From assembly GCF_036324505.1 (NCBI RefSeq), contig NC_086368.1, positions 13,550,921 to 13,614,920 of the forward strand: a DNA stretch of 64,000 bases, given 5' to 3'. The stretch's first letter is position 1, and each line of letters opens with the position of its first letter. The notes beneath the pieces are model-generated. The model saw only the letters and a program-made list of their open reading frames with translations, was not told where the DNA came from and made no database searches. The stretch comes from Eleginops maclovinus (taxonomy: Eukaryota; Chordata; Actinopteri; Perciformes; Eleginopidae). Shown one piece after another: positions 55,201-64,000 of the stretch. The position numbers and the translations under genes are program-made.

Positions 55201-56620
55201 ACTTTTATTCGTGTATTTTATACCTGTTGTGTTTATTTTATTATCTTTGCTCTTAAATGACTGTTTTTAAATGCCTTTTTATAATGTGTTTATGCTGCAC
55301 TATTTCTTAATGCTCTTAATGTCTTTCATGTTTGTGAAGCACTTGGAATTGCCTTGTGTTGAAAGGTGCTCTATAAATAAACTTGCCTTGCCTATGTATC
55401 TCTATTGTTTATTGAACTCATTGTTGTTCGCTTTGGATAAAAAGCATGAGCTAATTAAAAGGTAATTTACTTTAATGTAATCCCTGTTGACACACGTGAC
55501 AGTAAATGTTTGGTGTTAAGAGTTTATTCATAACAAAAATGTTAAATAAAGATTCTGCATTTGAAGTCTGCAGTGTAAGTAACCATGTCATTGTCCTATT
55601 TTGAGTTCCCCAGGTCGAACCCTAATTTTTCATCTAAAAAGAGGTTAAGCAACCTGCTTAGCACAATGCATAACAAGGGTTTCTCATTTAGAAATGGAAA
55701 GCAAAACGCATATGCATATACAAATGAGACAATACTGATTATATGTAAAAAGAGAAAACACATGATTCATTAAAGTAAAGCATGTGGCAAAGAAGTGCAG
55801 CCAGTGCAAAGCAGCAGTGGCATGATTCATATCCAGATGTTTGATGAATCTTCACCTGGTTAATATATATTTAAAAAACCTAAAAAGTATGTTATTAATC
55901 AGGTCTCAATTTATTCAGTCTAGAGTCTAGACGATGTGAGAAATAACATCTAGTGCTCACATTGCTCAAAATCAAAGTCATGTCCATTCTCATGTTGTTG
56001 TTATTTTAACAACAGTCCTACAAGAAAAGATGTTTGATAGACATAACTTCGCCTTGGGACAGCTAAAGCACGTTAAACATTATATTTGCAGATATTTTCT
56101 CCTCCTTACCTTGTGGTGGTGGAGGCCATAAGCCAGTACAGCCCCACTACCAGCCAGCAGTCCTGCCAGGCCATGTCTCCATCTGGGACCGTAGGAGCGC
56201 TGGTACGATCCCCGATCCTCACTGCTGCTGCTGCTCCAGAGACGAACTGCACACGACACTACAGCAGGGGTCACTTTATGCCTGTGAAATTAAACAAATG
56301 GAAATGTGAATTTTATGCAGATCAAACCAACCTCATTATTTCTTGTGTTCAACTGAATGTTCAAGGTTAACAACTATTGTTTAAAATACAAGATAAAAAA
56401 GAGAATGAATATCTATTATTTTGCTCAAACACAGCTTGAGTTTGCTGTTTTAGTTTCCTTTATTTAACTGATACATTTAACCAGGTGAAGAACAAACAAA
56501 ACCAGCACTGCACTGTCAGTGCAGAACCAGTGAATGCCAACAGTATAATAATGCAGTTTACCTTTGTGTGTTGAGGGGTCCAAATCTAGTTAGGCTGTGG
56601 CAGCATCTGAGGAGCAGCAT
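49281..56620 (-). CDS. suox: Sulfite oxidase, mitochondrial
   Basis: Oxidises sulfite to sulfate in the mitochondrial intermembrane space, the last step of sulfur amino acid breakdown, passing electrons to cytochrome c. Coding exons (minus): 56620-56562, 56281-56110, 51957-51685, 50504-49281; 575 residues, in frame. The Arg/Ser-rich N-terminus plus a hydrophobic [17 protein letters not shown] segment fits a mitochondrial presequence with inner-membrane sorting. A cytochrome b5-type heme domain (about 100-170) has ligands in HPGG (His131) and YAVHNQ (His155). The molybdopterin domain has the molybdenum-ligand cysteine in [11 protein letters not shown] (about Cys277). A C-terminal dimerisation domain contains [21 protein letters not shown]. 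The start at 56620 was chosen because it opens the targeting sequence in the exon that splices in phase. Most of the gene's length comes from one intron filled with a LINE relic. Confidence 0.95.
52480..55396 (+). mobile_element. L2-type LINE relic, antisense within suox intron
   Basis: The element reads left to right, opposite to suox. An endonuclease remnant at about 53275-53420 includes [16 protein letters not shown] and [11 protein letters not shown]. Reverse transcriptase remnants at about 54112-54500 include [11 protein letters not shown] and [16 protein letters not shown]. The C-terminal region (54513-55067) contains [15 protein letters not shown] and [17 protein letters not shown]. 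The 3' end has GAAGCACTTGGAATTGCC and GTGCTCTATAAATAAACTTG. Sequence between the AAFNTVDHN block and [10 protein letters not shown], where the YADD catalytic motif belongs, is missing, and stops and frameshifts interrupt the rest, so it cannot be active. An ORF1-like stretch may start near 52500; the 5' boundary is uncertain. Confidence 0.85.
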
Positions 56621-57605
56621 TGCACTGGTATACTGGGAAGAAATTAAGTTGAGAAAAAGGTTAATTTACAGTGAAATAAACAGAGCTCATCTAGAATTTG
56701 TTTTATCTTTTAACCCCTTCGGATCCTGACCCCAACTAAAAATTCACAACAAAAATATTTACCGTCATCTGGGTGCCGGTTAATGCTTGTTTTACCACCA
56801 AGATTACGGTACATTGTGTAGCTATAACAGCAGCCTAATATGTTTAAAACTATAAGAGCTGCAACAATTACACAAATAATCTAATTGGGCAACAAATTAA
56901 TAAACCACTATGAGAAACCTGGACAATAACTGTTAGTGCGAGCCCTAACAACAATAGACTTTACTGATGTGTTTTAAACATTAGGTCAGAGAAGTTTCAG
57001 ATGTAAAACAGTCGTACTCGTTACACGCTCTGTCACTGCTGTGTTAGGACACAGTGGACGACATATAGAATAGCTGGTAAAAACAAAAATGCTACTGTGT
57101 CTAATATATTTTTACGTGAAGGCTTAGTACATTCTGATATACAGTTTTTATTTTCAGCACACCTCACCAAACCTTCTCTGTCTTTACAGCCAACGTGTGT
57201 TCGTGGAATATGACGAAATGAACCTCTACGCCTTAAAACTCCTACTGAACTGACCAACCAGCTCAGGGGGCGTGAACAGAGAGAGGGCTGGGCTTCAGTT
57301 TAATTTTTCTCTGACCTCAGAGATGTTGGAGGATGTGTAACTCCCTTCTATGACCAAGGTTTGTCAGGCAAACAATCAAGAAACCTAAGCCGTATTACCA
57401 CTAAGGGTACCCTGTGCTCTTCTGTTGGTAATACTTTGACATTTTGACAATAAAAGAAGAAAGTTATGACCCCAGTATGACACAAGGAAGTGACAAAACA
57501 TCATTAAGCTTTGGAAAACATCTCTGGGTAGGGCTGCTTTACAAGAAAAAGATCTGTAAATGACTAACTGGAAGGTCAAAGGAAACAAATTACAAAAGCA
57601 TTGTC

Positions 57606-57925
57606 CTGCAGTGGCTCAGTCAGTAGGGGCTTGGACTGGGAATCGTAGGGTCGTAGGGTCGCCGGTTCACGTCCCCAAACAGACTTGAAATATGGAAAGT
57701 GGACTGCTACTTGGAGAGGTCCCAGTTCACCTCCTTGGCACTGCCATTTATTTTATTAGGCTATTATTTTTATTTGTTTTTTGTTTTACTCTTTTATTTG
57801 CCCTAATGTGTGTTTGTTTGTTTGTTTGCCTAATTTGTTTTCTGTCTGTCCTTACAACATGGAAAGTGGCCTTGGGTCCCTTGAAAGGCGCTATATAAAT
57901 TGAATCTATTATTATTATTATTATG
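57606..57925 (+). mobile_element. tRNA-derived SINE with L2-type tail in suox intron 1
   Basis: The head carries RNA polymerase III promoter boxes: an A-box-like TGGCTCAGTCAGTAGGGG at about 57612-57629 and a B-box-like GGTTCACGTCC at about 57664-57674. A body follows, then an end reading AAAGGCGCTATATAAATTGA with an (ATT)n tail to about 57924. A duplicated CGTAGGGT lies between the boxes. It is a SINE, not a functional tRNA gene. The L2-like tail implies mobilisation by an L2-clade LINE. Confidence 0.8.
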
Positions 57926-57976
57926 CCGTGAATTGTAACACCAATGTAACAACTGAACACATAATCAACTGTATAA

Positions 57977-58378
57977 AGTGGTGGAAAGAGTACTCAGATC
58001 CTTAAGTAAGTAATAGCACTAAATACCACAGTCTAAACACACTCCATTACAAGCAAAAGTCCTTTACTTGCTGAAAATGTAACTTAAAGGTCTCCTATTG
58101 TGCTATATTTGAACATATATTGTAGGGCAATATCTATACAAAACTTTTGCTCACACACACACACGTACGTATATAAACACGTGTATTGTTATAAAAGTGA
58201 ATGTGTGAAAGTTAAAAGTGTGTCATATAAATATAGTGCCGTAAAAGTACAACATTTCCCTCTGAAATTAAGAAGTAGACGTACAAAGTAGCAGAAATAC
58301 TCAAGTAAAGTTAAAGTACCCCCAAATTATACTTCAGTACTTTACTTGAGTAAATTTACTAAGTTACTTTCCACCACT
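57977..58378. mobile_element. MITE-like element, ends AGTGGTGGAAAG
   Basis: The 12-base termini AGTGGTGGAAAG (57977-57988) and its reverse complement (58367-58378) are exact and enclose about 400 bp. The interior shows short AGTACT/CTTGAG-type phrases common to a widespread teleost element, a CA/ACGT-rich patch and no coding capacity. A target-site duplication is not evident, so the superfamily is not assigned. Confidence 0.7.
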
Positions 58379-58886
58379 GCTCATTACAAAAACAACAAGG
58401 TATGAGAAAATCTCTGGTAAACACGTGATTTAAAGTGAAACCTTTGATCTTTGTATCGTCTTAGTTTTACAGATCAGTCGATTCATAAACTGATCGATAA
58501 ACTGTCAAAGTATTAGTGTCAGTTGACTAAGCATTTATTGGGTGTAGGACAGGACAGCCCTACATATTACAACATTTCACATAAACATTTCCTCCAATGT
58601 CATACTTTGTGGTAGCTTCACCACACCAAAGGCTGTGCCGAGGTAAGCACTTTAGAAAACATCTTCAGAGTACGAAACACAATGCATAATAACACATTTT
58701 AACGTTAGCTAGAAACCTGTATCCTGACACAGGTCACCATCACCATCCTCATGGCTAATTTAGCTAACACTAAGTTAGCACTGATAGCATGTCCGCATTC
58801 AGCCCCTCACTCAGATGAGTTCATAAGCAGAAGAAACGTGTAAGATAGTTTCTAAGTGCTCATATTAAACCACAAACGTTACTCAC

Positions 58887-59010
58887 TTCTCTTTAATCAG
58901 TCGCCTGCTTGAAGTCGGCTGATCTCCACGATTCACAACCGAGATTACGAAACAAAATGCGTTGAACGATTGCACAATCACTGACCGAGCTGCGTTCAAG
59001 ACAACCGATG
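58887..59010 (-). promoter_or_regulatory. suox: suox promoter and non-coding first exon
   Basis: A consensus donor on the minus strand (AGAA|GTGAGT) ends an exon at 58887. The next matching acceptor precedes the start-codon exon (56632-56562). Sequence around 58890-59000 has several CpGs, unlike its surroundings. I infer an untranslated first exon and the gene's promoter; the start site is not visible. Confidence 0.5.
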
Positions 59011-60069
59011 TTAGTCAAATTTGAACCATACACTGCATCAGGTAGTGACCCAACGCCTCTCTGCAGAACAAGCGAGTCAAATGCATATCAGCTGCATCAA
59101 ATCATTATCGGAAAGGTTTTTGAGCACTTTATCTAATCTGTCTAACAAATGAGACTCAACTTCCTACGATAGCATTCTATTGCAGTTGTTAATTGTTAAC
59201 CACATTTACAACAACATTATCTCAAGAACCATAAAGGATGGCTGATTAGGAAACAGTAGCAACAAGTAAAGGTACTTGAATCTGAACCTGTACTAACGTT
59301 TAAAGTGCATATATGTCACTTGTCTGGTGGCAATTTGAATGAAGAATCTTAAATTGAAATGTGAAGAAGAACTAAATATTATTTGGAGAATAAAATTGAA
59401 AAGTTGAGGACTTATTCTGATTATGACAAAGTAAGACAAATATTTAAAATACCCTAATAAACTGCCTGACAACGGCAGGGCTTTTTGCTCCAGGGCTTTT
59501 AAGTAGGTTAATACTAACTAATCTTACTGATTTTATATTATTATATAGTATACATATATAAGTATATTAAATGTGTTGGAGCAAAGAATGTGTTGATGCA
59601 AGCTCATAAGCATGCGAGTGTTCCTGTGTGTTAGATGCTGGCACAATTTAACCCTCCCTCCCTTTCTTCACTGCATTGTCTTGTCTGTGCTCTAGCTTTG
59701 ACCTTGAATTGTCATACTTTCTTTCTTGTTTGTCTTAATCCAAAATCAAAATACAATATATCGCACTGATTGTCTCTTCCAGGGATTAAACTCTGACTGA
59801 ACATTTATTGCTCCTTAGAGTACATGGTAAACATAAGGGTACTGCAGGTTTTAATAAAAAACATACTGGTGAGCAGATAATGATGTGTATAAAATATAGG
59901 CTCAACTGTAACACATTGGCTGGAGAGCCTTTTGTAGAGAATAGCCCCTCTCTCTTCATACAGTAAGGGCTACTTCTGCTGTTCTTTGTAATTTTATTTT
60001 TGGGGAGATCGTGTTTTTAACATTATCTGCAGTGACTTGAGTTTCTTCTCTTTCGCTCTCTCTCTTTCA

Positions 60070-60111
<42 letters not shown>

Positions 60112-61440
60112 GCTACTAACCTGCAAAGACACATACAGAGAAGCAGAATGTCACAAAAGAAGGATAGCTTTGTTTGGATTTGACCACTGCTGTGTAAAAT
60201 GTGGCGGAGGCTTGTTGGTTTTTCTTGTTTAAACTTCGCTTGTGAGCCGTGCCATGTTTGGAGAATCCAGTCAAAACATAACCAGTGGGAAATATCGAGT
60301 TAGAATGGAGTTTCTGTGGTAACATCAGATTCACTAGACTGCATCGTCTGTGTTTTGGTGACAATATTTCAAAATTCCCCGGTATATTTTTACACTGTGT
60401 TATTTAGCTGATTTATGTGTTTCAAGGTTGTGCTGTGACCTAATTGCTCTCTGACAGCTTCATGTCTTTTATTATTAACAAATAAATGGCTACAAAAGAT
60501 GCTGTGTGAAGGTTGATTATTTTAACACAAATAGTAATGGGCAGTTATGCTATCATAATCTGTATTGACTATTCAATTTAATCATACACTTTTGAGGTGA
60601 CACAAATATAAGAGATAATATATTTTATATTATTTGTTTTTGTTGATTGTCTAGTGTTGTATATGTATGGCTTGTCTTGTTCAGGTATATTTGTTGTTAA
60701 TGCTGCAATAACTAATCAGGATTTTAAAAGTTTGTGAAATGGAGCAGAACATCCTGTCTCTCATTGAAACATTTACCTGACAATACACCTTCTTTAGCTC
60801 ACAGTTAAAAAAAGATCTGTCATATGTGTAAAGACTAGGCCACAGACATGTAAACCACACCTTCAATAAATATGTGTTCAAGAAAAATGGTTACAGTTAG
60901 GTGCAACCTGTTTGTAACTAAAATGTGTAGATGTGCGCATATAATGTAATATATTTAATACGCTAAATTATATTAACTGTGATTTGTATGTTCTAAAATG
61001 TTGAGTTTTACAGTGAGACATTTGCCCAAAGTAGGTCTGTGCCAGATTTCAAAACTTTAGACCAACTGGAAAACATTTTGTGGCATTTTTTCTTTATCAT
61101 ATCCTCCATTTAATGATGCTACACCCAAGTGTTGTAATTGCATCAAATTGTACATGAATTTGTGTATAACAGAGTACCCTTCTTTTTTTAGACTGACCAG
61201 ATTAATCACAATTAAATCTCACAATAGTACAATTTATAATTTGTTGAGAATTTGCTTCTATTGCTGCTGTAGAAAATCCCTGTCACTTATATTGCATGTG
61301 GATGTGCTGGGCTTTCTAGCTCTACCTGTCGGCAAAGTGTGTAATACTTAATTAACGCTGCAGCAACGATTATGAATTGTGTCGTTTCCACAGTAGATTT
61401 GACTCAAAGAGAACTTTGTGTAGACAAGTTTAATATTTTG
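59010..61440. other. Intergenic suox-mcrs1
   Basis: AT-rich sequence without a supported gene. It includes a CT/TC-rich microsatellite at about 60046-60112. An open frame on the minus strand at 60116-60364 has no recognisable similarity. Confidence 0.5.
60046..60112. repeat. (CT)n-rich microsatellite
   Basis: Interrupted CT/TTTC repeats ending in a clean CT run of about 30 bases before TGCTACTAAC. Confidence 0.9.
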
Positions 61441-61725
61441 AAAAGTTTTACTACAGAATTTAAATACAATATTCTGAAAATGTAAGAAAAAAACAAAACA
61501 AAGGCTTCACCATGAGAGTTTCTACATCACAACATGGAAACAGTCCAAACAACAAGCAACACTTGTTACTACCTTTCTCCAGGATTTAGCTGTAGTCAGT
61601 TTAATATTTCACATTTCAGTTAACATGGCTGTTGTCACTCTGATTCGTGGGGGCACTACCATGCTTCATGAGATAACCACTGTTAGTCATGTCCTTTGTG
61701 TTCACTCCTCTGCTCAGGGCCGACA

Positions 61726-63875
61726 TCACTGCGGGGCCATCTTGGCTGCTTCAGCTTTTATTAGTGAGATGAGTTCCAGGTTAATGAGAAACACAAAGCG
61801 GAGACCTGCAATCTAAAGCGACAGATACAGTATGTTAGTGACATGCCTAAATAAAATACATCATGGTCTTTCAATTTGTCTGCAACTGTTTGACATCAAT
61901 GTTCGCAATAATGTGTTGAAAAACTGAAAAATAAAGTTGTTTAAAAAAAGAACAATATTTGTTTTATTGGTGAATATTTGGTTAAGTTAATGTCCTCTGT
62001 GTGCCATAGATAAGGATAAACACAATTTAGCTTACTGTGTTTATTATTTTTCTGACATATATACACTTCATCTGCAATATCTGCAAATTGATCCTACTCT
62101 GTTTCATTTTGCACTATTTTATTTGTATTTTCTTATTTTGTCTTATGTCCTATTTATAATATGTTGCATTGTTGGGAGGAGCTCAGGACCTAATTTCATT
62201 GCCATAACTACACTGTAGCTACTGTGCACATGATAAAAAAAAAACTTGAGCCTTGAAATAATTTCCTATAATTTATTTTTCAATAATAAAATTCAACTAC
62301 CAATTCCTTTTATTTTACAACAAAACGTTTTCCACCCACCTCCACCACTGAGTTGTTGTTGAGTTTCCACTTGTTGCCCGACAGGACCGGTCTGCCATCT
62401 ATGTAGATGGGTCGTCTACCCTCATTTGCGATGAAAAAGTCTCCATTATTCTTCAATTTAATAATTCCTGTCGACGGAAAGAAAACAAATCAAGATTACT
62501 GACTTACAATTGGTCGTTTGGTTACAATTGATTGTTGATTCAAAAACTTTTTAAGGCATACCTTAAGAGACTCAAAACCCTTGTTGGGGAGTTCTACATT
62601 ATTGTGAATAATGCTGTTTCTCCATCCTTTCTTTAATAATGTCCATGAACATTTTTTTCATGTTCAGCCCACATATTTTCCAAATACACATGAGGTGACT
62701 GATAGTGTTGTGTGCAAAACTCAAAAATGTAACTGATGTGGTTATAATCTCAATAAAAGTGAAATACATTAGCAATGTTAAAATAGTTATAATACAACTA
62801 TATAATATAACAGTATCATGCTCTTAAATATCAAAATGTGGGAATGTTTCACTGAAAAATCGTTTTGCTTGTCACGTTGAAGTTTTACAGCGTTCGAATT
62901 TGATCACCTTGTTTTCTTGATATTTTCCAGGCAGGTCCCTCTAGCGATAGATCGACATCTATCGGTTTGTCCTTGGTCGCCCTACCCAATGTAATCTGTG
63001 TGAACATGAATAAAAGATCAATAGCATCATCGAGACAATACACCATCAGAGATAGAAATCCCTACTCGCAGTTTTGAAATATTTCTTACCTCTCGCGATC
63101 TCATGAGGTAGCGGACCATTCTTCCTCGTAACGCTGCTAGTGTCTGGTTGTCAAAGTCTGGCATGCTCATCCCTATTGACACACAGATGAACACCAATTA
63201 GTTTACTTGATTAATAAAAAAAAGCATAGAAAAGCCATCTGTTTGAGATTGATGACATACCTGTAATACTGTCCACGAGGACCTGCCAGCGGGGCAACTC
63301 CTGCTCTAACTGTCTGATCTCTCTTTTTTGGTGACGATCAGAAATCATCAGCTCTGAATGTAAAGACAAAGGTAAATCAGAGGTCAGGACGTTTATGTTA
63401 ATGGTATCAAGATCATCAAAGGTGTCATGTATGCAAGATTAATTTGAATTTCTTCATAATCCAATTGCTTACCGTGTTCCAACACCTCATCTCTACTTTC
63501 CCTGTGTGAAGAGACACGCAGGAAAATTGATCAGCATCAAAAATTCATGCGACACAATGCTTTAGTGAAAAGATGATAAAACACTTGTCAAATAATACTT
63601 TTTCATGCAAAATAAAAACAGACTATCTTACTTTAGCTTTACATCATCAACCATCTGTTCAGCATCAGAGAAATTGAGGACCTGGTCGCCCTTAGGGAGA
63701 GGCTGGACTGTACCATAAAAAAGACAAAGTTACATATAGAATTATTACGCTTATACTTTAAATAGGAAACAACACTCAGGACTTCCTCATACACCACACA
63801 GAGAGGCTTACATTTAGTTTTCAGTTTAGTATGACTCCTCAAAAAAGGAAAGTCTTCTGTATTGGCTTTACTGAT
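61726..63875 (-). CDS. mcrs1: Microspherule protein 1, C-terminal part (5' exons beyond window)
   Basis: MCRS1 is a nuclear/centrosomal protein found in NSL and INO80 chromatin complexes and at spindle minus ends. Exons (minus, 5' to 3'): 63875-63812 (less certain), 63707-63632, 63501-63473, 63353-63261, 63172-63090, 62995-62908, 62467-62340, 61812-61726. They stay in phase and give 215 residues. The sequence includes a coiled segment (RHQKREIRQLEQELPRWQVL), the block MPDFDNQTLAALRGRMVRYL, then an FHA domain from EITLGRATKD through NGDFFIANEGRRPIYIDGRP to GLRFVFLINLELISLI, and the terminal AEAAKMAPQ. These match human MCRS1 nearly residue for residue. About half of the usual 460-residue protein is within the window. 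Confidence 0.94.
62060..62260 (+). mobile_element. Possible LINE 3' tail in last mcrs1 intron
   Basis: A T-rich stretch with TTGCACTATTTTATTTGTAT, then GAGGAGCTCAGGACC...ATTTCATTGCC and a poly-A run, resembles decayed fish LINE 3' ends. It is a weak assignment resting on composition and phrase order only. Confidence 0.3.
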
Positions 63876-64000
63876 CTATAATAATAATTTCAGAAGCAAA
63901 ACCATTTTTTAACAACTAATGTTTTTTAAAGTATGGTAAAAAATAATTAGAAAGGTAAATTCCAACTAATAATAAAAGTTTATCTAGAGAGTTAACAACA

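Noticed and set aside
57612..57674. A functional tRNA gene (A-box and B-box present)
   Set aside because: There is no cloverleaf with paired acceptor arms, a duplicated octamer lies between the boxes, and it continues into a SINE body with L2-like tail.

Overview
The window looks like nuclear DNA from a teleost fish, probably a percomorph. It is AT-rich, has compact multi-exon genes with GT-AG introns, AATAAA poly(A) signals, long CA/AT/CT microsatellites, and L2-type LINE 3' ends, a tRNA-derived SINE and short inverted-repeat elements of the kind common in fish. I recognise no bacterial, viral or CRISPR features.

Layout. (1) About 166-3200, plus strand: the 3' half of a premelanosome protein gene (pmel), cut by the left edge. 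(2) 8833-14200, plus: a nine-exon type III intermediate filament gene, best read as peripherin/plasticin (prph). (3) About 15000-24450, plus: timeless, 29 coding exons. (4) About 26980-39025, plus: a TMEM198 gene with a distant non-coding first exon and an intron of about 8.8 kb. (5) 40178-44915, minus: mmp19, nine coding exons. (6) About 48420-59000, minus: suox (mitochondrial sulfite oxidase), with an antisense LINE relic, a SINE and an inverted-repeat element in its introns. (7) 61726 to beyond 64000, minus: the 3' part of mcrs1, including its FHA domain. The first four genes point right and the last three point left, so tmem198b and mmp19 converge near 39-40 kb.

The genes are functionally unrelated (pigment amyloid, neuronal filament, replication-fork protection, Wnt-linked membrane protein, matrix protease, sulfite detoxification, chromatin/centrosome factor). 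What unites them is synteny: relatives of all seven lie on human 12q12-q14. I found no operon-like or novel multi-gene system.

The most notable direct observations are two single-base reading-frame breaks in otherwise well-preserved genes. One is in the Ala/Asp/Glu-rich repeat exon of pmel (about 669-676). The other is in the acidic linker of timeless (about 21860-21890), where adding one base makes the whole coding length divisible by three. Both could be assembly indels in repetitive codons or real variants. Other points are an overlapping upstream ORF at the timeless start, several upstream ORFs in the tmem198b leader, an AP-1 site next to a TATA-like box upstream of mmp19, CTCF-like motifs around tmem198b, and inverted-repeat elements.
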